DNA of 64,000 nt from Cafeteria roenbergensis (lineage: Eukaryota > Sar > Bigyra > Bicosoecida > Cafeteriaceae). The notes under the pieces are model-generated. The model saw only the letters and a list, made by a program, of their open reading frames with translations, was not told the origin of the DNA and did no database searches. The translations under genes were made by a program, and so were the position numbers. Every line of letters begins with the position of its first letter. The first letter of the stretch is position 1. Location of the stretch: assembly GCA_008330645.1 (NCBI GenBank), contig VLTN01000030.1, positions 262,001-326,000 of the forward strand, written 5' to 3'. Of the stretch, positions 1-8,970 are shown piece by piece.

Positions 1-5
1 TGGAT

Positions 6-3000
6 ATGGCGTCTCCGCCTGGGGCCGAGGATGCAAAGCTCGCGAAACCGCCCTCGTTCTTCGTGCCGACGTCGGGAGCCGGCGACATGTCGGGAAACCC
101 CCAGGGTCAGACCCCGCCAGGCCACTCAAGAGCGGTCACCATCGGGTCACCGGATCAAGCGGCGCGGCAGGTAGCAGCAGCAGCGGCCCGTGGCAGCGGC
201 GAGGCGGCGGCGGTCGGGCCAGCGGGGTCGGCAGCTGCCGGTGGCTCGCCGCGCGACGAGGGGTCACTTCCTAGGACGCAGGGCGACGGGTCATCGTCCA
301 ATCACGCGGCAGGGCGGGGTCTGGGCCGGGCGCTGACGCGGGCTGCATCAACGGCGGTTAATTCCGCCGACGTGACTCGGTCGATGTTGGCTACCACTCT
401 TGCTCCGCGCATGCTGACGATCAGAGCCCACCGCCACGCTGCCGCTGGCGGCATCGCTCGCCGGCAGTCGCTGGCTTCCAGTCGTCCGTCCATCATCAAC
501 GGGTCAGATTCTGTGACCAGCGGCAACGCGCGAGGAGCCAGCGGGTTCCAGCCGGGCGATGGAGTTGAAGTTGCAGTTGCAGTTTCAGCTGGTGACCAGG
601 ACAAGTCCCCTGCGGCGTGGACGGCGAAGCGAGACTCCGCCGACGTCACTGACAACCCCTCAACGGGCGTTGTTGGGGGTCCCCGCCGAAGAGTGGCAGG
701 CTCACCGGCTCCATCGGGCGCAAGGGCTGCCCACGTGAGGGCCAGCCCCTCCGGCGCCCCAGGGGGGCGGCCGCTCGCGCCGAGGGCCGGTAAGTCCGTT
801 AGGCTGCTGGAGACGCTCGACGAAGCTGCCTCTGCCGCAGCCATGTCTCGCACCACCAGCGGCGACGGAACCACCACGGGGGAACAATTCGCCGATGAAG
901 CTGACGATGTCACCGCGACACGAAACCGCGGAGTCGCGTCAAGTGACAGCGGGGATGAAGGCGGACAGCAGAGTGGCAGCGCCGGTGCTGGCGCTGGTGC
1001 TGGCGCTGGCGGCGTCGACATGACTGGTGACGTCACAATGGTTGAGAGCACTCTCGATGGCGACGTCGATCTGGAAGGATTGTGGTCCCGTCACCTGTCG
1101 GTGGATGACGTCATGTCGTCGTATCTGCCTCCGGCGCTGTGCTGCGCAGTGAGAGACGCCACATCGCTCAGCGCCCCGGCCTATCTGTTCACACCGGCTC
1201 TATTGGCTGCCAGCCAACGTATTCAAGAGTGGCTGAGGCAGGGAGCGGCTGTCACTCGGGCGGAGGAACTTTCTTTCGACCAGGAGTGTGGAGCCAAGCT
1301 GGCAGCGCTCGATGCCGTCCTGACTGCCTCGCAATGCGCCGTTGATGGCAGCGTGATTCGCGGTGACAGGTCGGAACGGATGCTGATGCTCGGCGACACT
1401 GGGCCCATCACCTTCCAGTCAGGAACCAGTCTTACCGGGGGCGGCAACAGCAGCAGCGGTGGCGGTGGTGGTGGCGGTGTTGGCTTGCGTGCCGGCAGCG
1501 GAAACGGCAGCGGAAGCACAGTGACCCCGCTCGGGGTCACTGGTCCCGGCGGGGGATGGAGGTCCAAGCAGCCCCTGGGCGCGAAAGGCAGGGGCTCTTC
1601 GAAGCTGCTGGTGCTGGGCGGCCTGCCTGCCGCGGGCCTGGCCCGCTCTCCCGTTCGAAGTGGCTCTACCAGGACGAAGAGTGGTCGGGACATTGCGCGG
1701 GGAACGAGCGCGTCGGACCTCCTCGCCTCGGCATCAGAGGCCACGGAGGGCGATGATGATGGGGAGGTGATTGGCGACGGCCGAGTTGCGGGTGACAGCA
1801 TCGACGGCATGAGGGTCGAGCCTGCCTCCGCCTCTGCAAACTCCGCAGATATGGCGGAAGTGCAGGGGGGCGTAAACACAACTGCAACCGCCGCCGACGT
1901 CTTGACCGCCGCCGCCGACTCTGTGGGCGAGTCGCGGCCCGGTCACCAGCGGGTCACATCGTCTTCGTCGTCAATCGCCGGCCTCGCGACAGCAGAGGCC
2001 ATCCTGTCAGGCGACGTCGACCCGAGAGACGCACTGATGCTCCGCCCCCCCCAGCACCGGCCACCGGCTCTATCGGCTCTGCCGGGAGTGTTCGAGATTG
2101 CGTCGGCGTCGCTCCAGCAGTGGTCGTGGAGCATCTTTGATTTTGTCAACAACCACTGTCGGAGCAACTTTTTGCCGGCGGTGGGGCTTGCCACCCTTCG
2201 CTCCTGGGGCACGCTGGAGCGGTTACACGTCCCTGAGGTGCCTGTGGCGCTCTACCTAAGCGCTGTGGAGCGTGCCTACCGGTCGCCGTCCTATCACAAC
2301 TCGCTTCACGGGACAGACGCCACCCACTCGATGACGTGGCTGCTGCACTCGCGGCGGTTCGACTGTCTCTCCGACGTTGAGCGATTCGCGGGCGTCATCG
2401 CTCCGGCCATCCACGACGTCGCTCACCCGGGCGTCAACACCGGATACCTGACGTCGTCGGGGTCCCGTCTGGCTCTGCGCTACAACGACACTTCGCCCCT
2501 TGAATCCTTCCACGTGGCGGCGTCGTTTGAGCTTGCGGCAGCGATGGGAGACGCGTCTCCGCTGCTGGCTCTCGCGGAGTCAGACCGCGCCTACGCGAGG
2601 TCACTCATCATTGAGATTGTTCTTGGAACGGACATGTCTCGCTCCATGGAGCTGACGGCCAAATTTGTCACCGCGGTTTCGGAGGCTGACCCCGTGTGGA
2701 AGCGGATGCGCCGCCACCACGGCGATGCCGGGCTGACTCGAGTGAGGATTCGGCCGTCCCTCCCGGGCGACGTGGACGTCGACAACGCCAGCGGGAGCGA
2801 CGGCGTGGGCAGCGCTGGCGAAACCGGTGCCGGAGTGGTGGTGCCTGTACGGCTGGCGCTGGCGGCGGGGCGGAGCCGGCGGCGGGTGGCGGCGGCGGCG
2901 GCAGCGTCGGCGACGCGGGGCGACGGCGGCAGCAGCCCCGCCAACAGAGGGGGCGGCAGCAATCTGGGCGGGGTGTCTGGGGCGTCGGTGGCCTCTTCCT

Positions 3001-3644
3001 ACAGGCGGGACGACAACGGCGACCTCGTCGTTCCAGCGCTCGAAAACGTGACCACGGCCATGGTGTTTGCGATGAAGTGTGCTGACATCGGGCACTGCTG
3101 CAAGCCCTTCGACCAACACCAAGAGTGGTCGCGTCGCGTCGTTCTGGAGTTCTGCCTTCAGGGCCGGCGCGAGGCGGAGGCGGGGGGATCCCCGCCCCCC
3201 TTCATGGACGAGGCGAACCTCCACACCACGCACAGCAGCCAGGCCGGGTTCCTGGGGTTCGTTGCCGTGCCCATGTGGCGGAAGCTGGCTGACTGGCTTC
3301 CAGAGGCCAGCGAGCCGCTCGCCGTCGCCGAAGCGAACAAGGCCACGTGGGACGAAGTGGCCTTTCGCGGGGACGAAGTGGAAAGACGGGTGGAAGGATT
3401 GGCCAGGGCGGGGCCCGAAAATTCCGGTGCCATGGCCGCGGCCGTCACGGCCAACCCCACGCTGGACCCCATGTGCGCCGCAGACCTGCGCAAGGGCCTG
3501 TCCGAGAACGTGACGGCGCTGATCGGCACCGTTGCCGCGCCGGGAGACGAGGACCTTCACAGGTTCGTGGGGGCGACCATGGCCATGTATCACCAGCAGG
3601 TGATTGACGAGGCGGCGGCGCGCGCTGCAGCGGAGCAGCGCTGA
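6..3644 (+). CDS. 3',5'-cyclic nucleotide phosphodiesterase (PDEase I family), 5' end possibly outside window
   Basis: Hydrolyses cAMP and/or cGMP; class I phosphodiesterase. The catalytic domain is at residues about 700-1190 of 1212. Visible motifs are YHNSLHGTD (about 764), the HD metal motif in AIHDVAHPG (about 802), LRYNDTSPLESFH (about 824) and KCADIGHCCKPFD (about 1025), which match the family order HNxxH, HD, YND and the third metal aspartate. The first 690 residues are low-complexity Ala/Gly/Ser/Thr with no recognisable regulatory domain (no GAF, PAS or transmembrane segment). Inside the catalytic domain, between VWKRMRRHH and the KCADIGH helix, there is an extra stretch of about 100 Gly/Ala/Arg-rich residues. 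Substrate preference cannot be read. The ATG lies five bases from the window edge in a frame still open upstream, so more 5' exons are possible. No intron is needed in the visible part. The family is secure; the true start is not. Confidence 0.9.
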   Translation: MASPPGAEDAKLAKPPSFFVPTSGAGDMSGNPQGQTPPGHSRAVTIGSPDQAARQVAAAAARGSGEAAAVGPAGSAAAGGSPRDEGSLPRTQGDGSSSNHAAGRGLGRALTRAASTAVNSADVTRSMLATTLAPRMLTIRAHRHAAAGGIARRQSLASSRPSIINGSDSVTSGNARGASGFQPGDGVEVAVAVSAGDQDKSPAAWTAKRDSADVTDNPSTGVVGGPRRRVAGSPAPSGARAAHVRASPSGAPGGRPLAPRAGKSVRLLETLDEAASAAAMSRTTSGDGTTTGEQFADEADDVTATRNRGVASSDSGDEGGQQSGSAGAGAGAGAGGVDMTGDVTMVESTLDGDVDLEGLWSRHLSVDDVMSSYLPPALCCAVRDATSLSAPAYLFTPALLAASQRIQEWLRQGAAVTRAEELSFDQECGAKLAALDAVLTASQCAVDGSVIRGDRSERMLMLGDTGPITFQSGTSLTGGGNSSSGGGGGGGVGLRAGSGNGSGSTVTPLGVTGPGGGWRSKQPLGAKGRGSSKLLVLGGLPAAGLARSPVRSGSTRTKSGRDIARGTSASDLLASASEATEGDDDGEVIGDGRVAGDSIDGMRVEPASASANSADMAEVQGGVNTTATAADVLTAAADSVGESRPGHQRVTSSSSSIAGLATAEAILSGDVDPRDALMLRPPQHRPPALSALPGVFEIASASLQQWSWSIFDFVNNHCRSNFLPAVGLATLRSWGTLERLHVPEVPVALYLSAVERAYRSPSYHNSLHGTDATHSMTWLLHSRRFDCLSDVERFAGVIAPAIHDVAHPGVNTGYLTSSGSRLALRYNDTSPLESFHVAASFELAAAMGDASPLLALAESDRAYARSLIIEIVLGTDMSRSMELTAKFVTAVSEADPVWKRMRRHHGDAGLTRVRIRPSLPGDVDVDNASGSDGVGSAGETGAGVVVPVRLALAAGRSRRRVAAAAAASATRGDGGSSPANRGGGSNLGGVSGASVASSYRRDDNGDLVVPALENVTTAMVFAMKCADIGHCCKPFDQHQEWSRRVVLEFCLQGRREAEAGGSPPPFMDEANLHTTHSSQAGFLGFVAVPMWRKLADWLPEASEPLAVAEANKATWDEVAFRGDEVERRVEGLARAGPENSGAMAAAVTANPTLDPMCAADLRKGLSENVTALIGTVAAPGDEDLHRFVGATMAMYHQQVIDEAAARAAAEQR

Positions 3645-4393
3645 TGGGGGTTCTCCTGGGTGCGGGTCTGAGTGGGACTGGTCCGGGGAGGGAGCTACTC
3701 TCCGTTTCTGCCGGTGTGTGGCTGCGTGCCTGCACTTATTGCTTTGGATGGGGCACTGCTTCCCGATTGTCTGTGTTGGCATGGCGACCTTGTCGGCTTT
3801 TTTGTTTTGCCTTGTGGCCGGAACTACTGCTTGTTTGCGGAACCGCGCCTCACAGCTGCGCGATCACACAGGCCATGTCCTAGAAGCACGCGCACGCTCT
3901 CCCGGACTTCTTCAGCTGGGAGCAAACCAGTGCTTGGGTGCTCGGACGCACGTCCCGTGAGCGGGGCCGCTGTCTTGCGGCCACCTTCCGCTGGAACTGC
4001 ACAGCCTCCCTGTCCGCCAGCGTGGGCAAGCGAACAGTGGCGCTCTGTGCTGGAAAACAGAGCCGACCCAGCAGTATCAAAGGAACGCCTTGCTCTGCCG
4101 GCTCCGGGCCGCCGACGAAAAACGTTTTTTTTGCAGCCCGTTGGTCGCCCACGCAGGCTGTCTGCGCAGGGCACTGCGAGGCTGGTGACCCGGCTGGGAC
4201 GTGGCTTGCTTGGCAACCGATCGGTGCTGCGCTGACGCCAGTCGGTTCCGTCGACCCTCCGGTGCTGGCGGCGCGCGGGTTCGCGCTGCCGTGCCGTTTG
4301 TCGCGGGACCGGTTTCAGTCGCCCGGCACGCGCTGCGCACACAGCCCTCGCGCTGGCCTGGGTGCTTCGCGCCAGTCGACAACTGCCGACCCA
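3645..4393. other. intergenic, nothing recognised
   Basis: Gap between the phosphodiesterase stop and the preferred start of the next plus-strand gene. It contains the T-rich segment gcttttttgttttgccttg near 3798 and no conserved coding, tRNA or repeat signal. The downstream frame is open through much of this gap, so part of it could be 5' coding if an earlier start is used. Confidence 0.5.
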
Positions 4394-7300
4394 ATGTCCA
4401 CGCAACGGCCTCGTCCGAGCGACGAGCAGACGCGTCCGCTCCGGGCTGTGCTGGTCGCTGCCGCGGCCAAGGCTCCCGGGCACGCCGCCGTTGTGGACGC
4501 CCTGCTCCTCCGGGAGCCCACCACCCTCTTCTCGCGGTCGGAAGTGCAATCTGCACAGACAATCGACTTGATTCGAGCACGGGTAGTGGCTTTGGCGGCT
4601 GCGCTAGAGTCCATGCCAGCGCCGTGCGCTGTCCTGCTCAGTGGCCTGGGATCAGCGCTTCTTATCGGCGGCCCGCTTGCGCGCCAGGCAGTGTGCCGCC
4701 TCGTTCGGGACCTCGGAACCTGCGCCCTTTCGGGGCTCACACGCTGCCGCCACGAGGCCGCCCGGACGGCGAGAAGCGCCGTGACGGCGAGCGAGGACCC
4801 AGCAGCGTCTGGTGCCGTTGCCGCGCCCCAGGAAAGCAGCGGCCCCTGGCTCGCAGCAGCCTTGTGGGTGTGGATCTGTGGCAGCCCCGGCACGTCCGTC
4901 AAGTCCCGCCGCCGCAGCACCCTGCCGCCAGGTGTGCGGAGGGCATGGAACCGGCTTCCAGCTGAGGAGCGAACGCGGCTTTTCGAGACGCTAGCCACGG
5001 TCGAGCACGGACAAGGGCTGCGGGCCATCGTCGCTGCTCACGCTCGTTGCTCTGGGCCGGACCGGCACGAGGCCGTCGCGGCACTGCTGTGGACAGCGGC
5101 GATCTCGCCGTCGCGGAGCGTGGCTGCCTGCATCGTGGAACCGCTCACCGAGGTTGCCGCCGCCGTGCAGGAGGCCCATTCCAAGCACGAGACGAGCCTG
5201 CAAGCCAGAGACGGCTGTGGCTCCGACGGGCGTTCCAGCAGCGGAGCTGGAAGGGTCGACCGTCAGGCGCCGCCTGCCGGCGCAGCCCGTTGCGCGAGGC
5301 TTGCGGAGATGGCGGTCGTGGTGGCAAGCTTCGCGTCGGACCTGTTGCGAATCTCTGGTTGCCTCGCAGTGGGCACGGGCGGCGACGTGGCAACGGAAGC
5401 AAGCTCGCTTCAGGGACGGGGGAAGGTGGCGGATGGCGGCTCGCCCCAGCCGCACGCAGCTCAGCACATCGAGCCCCACGCCCCACAAACCGTCGGCAAG
5501 CGCGTCCTTGGCGCGCTGGTTCGGAGCGCTGGCGCCATCGCCGCGCCCCTCACCATCGTGCTGGCATCCTACGCCGACCCCGACACGTCCTGGAGACACC
5601 TGCTCGTGCAGCTGGTGCCAAGGAGGGCGCACCACCGAGCGGTCGCGTTGCTCGGCAGCATTGCGCGACGCGTGGCCACCAAAGCGCCTGCTGTGGCTTG
5701 CGCGGTGGTCGTCGTCGCGCGGCCCGGCCTTGCTGCGCTGGCCAGCGACACGGCTGGCCCTACGCTGGTCATGGGCGACGCAGCCGTGCAAAGCCTGGCC
5801 GACCTCGTGAAACACATTGCCGAGCAGGCAGCAGGCCGTGACTGCTCGTCTGGCAGCGGGCCCGTCGCTGGCACGTGGGGCACAACGAGACCCGCTCCGC
5901 TGGTGCTCGCGGCAGCTTCGGCTCTTCTCGGCTGCGCTGAGTCGTGTCGTGCTGCGCTCGCCCCTGCAGCCCGCAACCGCACGGTTCCGGGTTGCCCCGC
6001 GTCGGCCGCTAGTGTGCAAAGCCCTTTTGCGTCAAGCGCAAGCCACCTTGGCCCGGCTTCGGCGGCCCGCTCCGGAGGTCAGTGCAGCCGCAAAGAGGGG
6101 GCATCGACAGGCCCGGAAGCCTCGTTCGCTGCCGGTCCGAGGGGGCACCCAGACCACGGCCCCGACATGGAGCGCATCCGACTTCGCTACAGGCACTGTG
6201 CAACGGCGCTCCGCACCGCCGTGGCCATGCTTGCGCCCGGCCCTGCGAGCGCGTTGACTGCTTCGTGGGCCACTGCAGTGGCGCGGTCCGCGCTCCCCCT
6301 CGTGCTCGAAGACGTCCCCACGCTGCAGCGGGCAGTCACTGCGCCTATGCTGCCCCCTGCGGTCGCAAGGCGCCTCGCTCGGGTTGCAGCGGACGGTGTC
6401 ACTCGCAGCAGTGGTGCCTGCGCAGCGGCAGCGCGATGCTTGGTGACGCTGCTGATGCGCGAGCCGGCAGTGGAAGCAGCGCGAGCCATGCGGGGGCTGC
6501 CGCGCGCCGCTGCAGCTGGCAGCGTGGCAAGTGCGGCTGGGACTGCGGGTGCGGACGACGACCGAAAGTCCACGTCTGGATCAGACGATTCAACCCGGCA
6601 GGCAACACTGCAGCCCGCGATGGCGTTTGCCGCCGCCAAGGCTGCGCTGCAGCGGGCCCGCGCGCACCGGTCACGCCGCCCTCCGCTGCAGAAGGCGGGC
6701 GCTCTCCGTGGCGCGGCTGCTGCAGAGGCGGCTGGAGCGCGAGGCCCCTTGCCGAGCGCTGGCCGCCAGTCCCCCGTCAAGCTGTCCGCGGCGCCGAGCT
6801 CAGGGCGCCCAGCCAGTCCCCCTGCCGGACACGGCGGCGCAGCCATGTCTGTCCCAGCTCCGACACCACGAAGCCGTCCTTCTCGCACCCCGCGAGGCCA
6901 TCCAGCCCCGCAACTCTCCGACGGCGCCGTGGCAGCTGTCGCAACCCTGGTGAGGCGCGGGTTTGGCGCCACGCTCGTCTCGGGCAGCGTCGCTTGGCGC
7001 GTCGATTGTCTGCCGTTGGAACCCACCAGTCCTTGCCAAGGGACGCGCGCAGGGCTCAAGGCGAATTCGGCCCGGGCAGACTCTCTGGGACTGCCGGGCT
7101 CCCAAGCTCCCTTGGATTTCGAGGCTGCCACTGTGCACCCCAGCCTTCTTGCAACTATTTTCGGGCCAGCAGCAGACGGCAGCCACGGTGCGGGCCCGCT
7201 GCTGTCCAAAACCAAGCTGGGCGGCGTGCTCGGCGGGGTGAGCGACGCAGTCGAGTCAGCGCAGCAGGCATTCGCCGCTATGTCAAAGCAGACTCGCCGG

Positions 7301-8578
7301 CGACGGCACGCGCAGCGCCGCCGGCACGCTCGCGGGGCATCGCCAGCAGATGACGGCCCGGAGAGGGACCACGCCGGCCCGGCTTCGGCAAGCGCGGATG
7401 GCGAAACCGCCAGTGCGCAGCCGCCCGACCCGCCGGAGCAACGGCGGAACAGCGCGCCGGCGGAGGACACCGCACAGCGGGTGATGGAGGCTACAGCGCC
7501 CCCGCTTGGCCCAGTCGAGCTTGGAATCGCGCAGGGGTTCGCTTCCGCCAGCGGCGCGCCAGCGGAGGCCAAGGGCCGAGTGGCCAACGCATGCGCCGAC
7601 GCGGTCGCGGCGCTGGCCCAAACTTGCGGGCCTGGCATGCGGGCCCTGCTGCGCCGAGAGGCCCTGGGGTGCGTGGACGCGCTGGCGAGGCACCCCATGT
7701 GGTTTCCAGTCGAGGCTGCTGGAGCCATCGGCCGGGCGATGGGCATGCTGCCTTCCCTCACCCAACAGGTCCTGCGCTCAGCAGGCGCAAATGCAGGCCT
7801 CGTCAACGCAGCTGTCACCAACGCGAGGATTGACGCGGCCGGACTCGAGGCGACCACTGACGCGGGAGCCCTCTGCCTCCCGCGCCAACTCACGCGGCCC
7901 CTCCCAGCGGCGAAGCCTTTGCCACCTGCCGCCACACCACTCCAGGCCAAGTCCTCGGTCCGCCCCCGACCCCCGTGCGCAACGGAGCGGGAAGCGCAGC
8001 TCGTCGGGTTCGCGGCGAACGGTCGGCCAGCGTCGCCGCCGGCTCCGCCGCTGTCGCCGTCATCGCCAGACTCCCCGGGCGACAGGCAGCCGCATCAGAC
8101 AGTTGGGTCGTCGGCCGAATCCGTGCCATCGTCAGGGGCTGGTGCCGAGTGCATCCGCCCCGTCCGCCGCAAGCCGACCCGCGCAGCCGAGTTTGCGGGC
8201 GCCCCCGCGCAGCTGGAGGGGGAGCCCCTCAAGCGCCGACGCCGAGCTGCCCCTGCCCAGGCGCGCCGCCCCGCCATTTGGGTCGATGAGGATGGGCAGG
8301 CGCGCCCGCGGGCCACTGGCCATCGTCGGGCACCCTCGGACAGGAGCGCGTCCACTGCCGGGGCTGCGGGCACCGCCACGTCGGACCCCGTGCTCGGCAG
8401 TGCCATGGCCGTCGCCAGCCCCATCCCCTGCTCGCCAGTGAGGCATTTGCAGCCGCATGCGCCCCCCACCCCGTTGCTCGTCGGGATGACGCCGATGGGG
8501 GCGCGGCCCGGCCGCCGCCACTTCCTTCGAGGACGGCCAGCCGTCGCGCTGGCGGCGCCGGACTTCTCCGCCGACTGA
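4394..8578 (+). CDS. unrecognised Ala/Pro/Arg-rich protein, 1394 residues
   Basis: I do not recognise this gene. The reading frame is open for over 4.6 kb from 3938. I chose the ATG at 4394 (MSTQRPRPSDEQ) because the residues before it look like random GC-rich translation, while the helix-forming, Ala/Leu-rich pattern begins after it. The N-terminal 500 residues are predicted by eye to be helical (repeated Leu/Ala/Val helices such as RLVRDLGTCALSG and RRAHHRAVALLGSIARR), which would suit a HEAT-like solenoid, but no family signature is visible. Residues about 680-1394 are Pro/Ala/Ser-rich and disordered looking, with a basic cluster EPLKRRRRAAPAQARR near residue 1280 that could be a nuclear localisation signal. 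No transmembrane segment or signal peptide is seen. A nuclear scaffold role is possible but not supported further. The long open frame makes the gene likely; its exact start is uncertain. Confidence 0.6.
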   Translation: MSTQRPRPSDEQTRPLRAVLVAAAAKAPGHAAVVDALLLREPTTLFSRSEVQSAQTIDLIRARVVALAAALESMPAPCAVLLSGLGSALLIGGPLARQAVCRLVRDLGTCALSGLTRCRHEAARTARSAVTASEDPAASGAVAAPQESSGPWLAAALWVWICGSPGTSVKSRRRSTLPPGVRRAWNRLPAEERTRLFETLATVEHGQGLRAIVAAHARCSGPDRHEAVAALLWTAAISPSRSVAACIVEPLTEVAAAVQEAHSKHETSLQARDGCGSDGRSSSGAGRVDRQAPPAGAARCARLAEMAVVVASFASDLLRISGCLAVGTGGDVATEASSLQGRGKVADGGSPQPHAAQHIEPHAPQTVGKRVLGALVRSAGAIAAPLTIVLASYADPDTSWRHLLVQLVPRRAHHRAVALLGSIARRVATKAPAVACAVVVVARPGLAALASDTAGPTLVMGDAAVQSLADLVKHIAEQAAGRDCSSGSGPVAGTWGTTRPAPLVLAAASALLGCAESCRAALAPAARNRTVPGCPASAASVQSPFASSASHLGPASAARSGGQCSRKEGASTGPEASFAAGPRGHPDHGPDMERIRLRYRHCATALRTAVAMLAPGPASALTASWATAVARSALPLVLEDVPTLQRAVTAPMLPPAVARRLARVAADGVTRSSGACAAAARCLVTLLMREPAVEAARAMRGLPRAAAAGSVASAAGTAGADDDRKSTSGSDDSTRQATLQPAMAFAAAKAALQRARAHRSRRPPLQKAGALRGAAAAEAAGARGPLPSAGRQSPVKLSAAPSSGRPASPPAGHGGAAMSVPAPTPRSRPSRTPRGHPAPQLSDGAVAAVATLVRRGFGATLVSGSVAWRVDCLPLEPTSPCQGTRAGLKANSARADSLGLPGSQAPLDFEAATVHPSLLATIFGPAADGSHGAGPLLSKTKLGGVLGGVSDAVESAQQAFAAMSKQTRRRRHAQRRRHARGASPADDGPERDHAGPASASADGETASAQPPDPPEQRRNSAPAEDTAQRVMEATAPPLGPVELGIAQGFASASGAPAEAKGRVANACADAVAALAQTCGPGMRALLRREALGCVDALARHPMWFPVEAAGAIGRAMGMLPSLTQQVLRSAGANAGLVNAAVTNARIDAAGLEATTDAGALCLPRQLTRPLPAAKPLPPAATPLQAKSSVRPRPPCATEREAQLVGFAANGRPASPPAPPLSPSSPDSPGDRQPHQTVGSSAESVPSSGAGAECIRPVRRKPTRAAEFAGAPAQLEGEPLKRRRRAAPAQARRPAIWVDEDGQARPRATGHRRAPSDRSASTAGAAGTATSDPVLGSAMAVASPIPCSPVRHLQPHAPPTPLLVGMTPMGARPGRRHFLRGRPAVALAAPDFSAD

Positions 8579-8970
8579 GGCGGCCAGCCAGCACCAAGGG
8601 TGCCCGCCTTCTTAGCCGGGTGCAGCGGGCTTCGAGAGAGACGAATTATCAAGAGTGCGTTGCAACGCCGATGCACGTCCAACGTCGCTATTGCTCGAGT
8701 GTGCCGCTCGAATCGAATCTCCGTCACCTCGCGAAGCTCAGAGCAGATGCCCAAACTTCGGCGCTTGGAGCCGAAAAACTCGCGCTTTCGTCTCACGAAG
8801 TGCTCGGGTTTCGGCACGCAAAGAAACACACAGTCACTCGCACACGTAAGGCCGCGCGCGCAAGCCCTGGGCCAGATTGCGGGCGTGCGACGCGTCGCAC
8901 GCCCGCACCGCCTGCTGCAGGCCCGAGGTGCCGCGCGGAGGGCTCAGGGGGGGAGGGGCGGGCCAAGAGC
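8579..8970. other. convergent intergenic gap
   Basis: Space between two convergent 3' ends. The part from about 8640 to 8840 is less GC-rich than its surroundings and presumably holds 3' untranslated sequence. No gene or repeat was recognised. Confidence 0.5.

Noticed and set aside
1028-1115. TGACGTCA sites as cAMP-response elements near a phosphodiesterase gene
   Set aside because: They lie inside coding sequence, and the same octamer recurs inside the unrelated F-box and TRAPPC10-like coding regions, so a regulatory role is not supported.
6187-7950. Long antisense open frame (587 codons) opposite the 1394-residue gene
   Set aside because: GC-rich codon bias on one strand keeps the complementary frame free of stops; no start context, motif or independent support.
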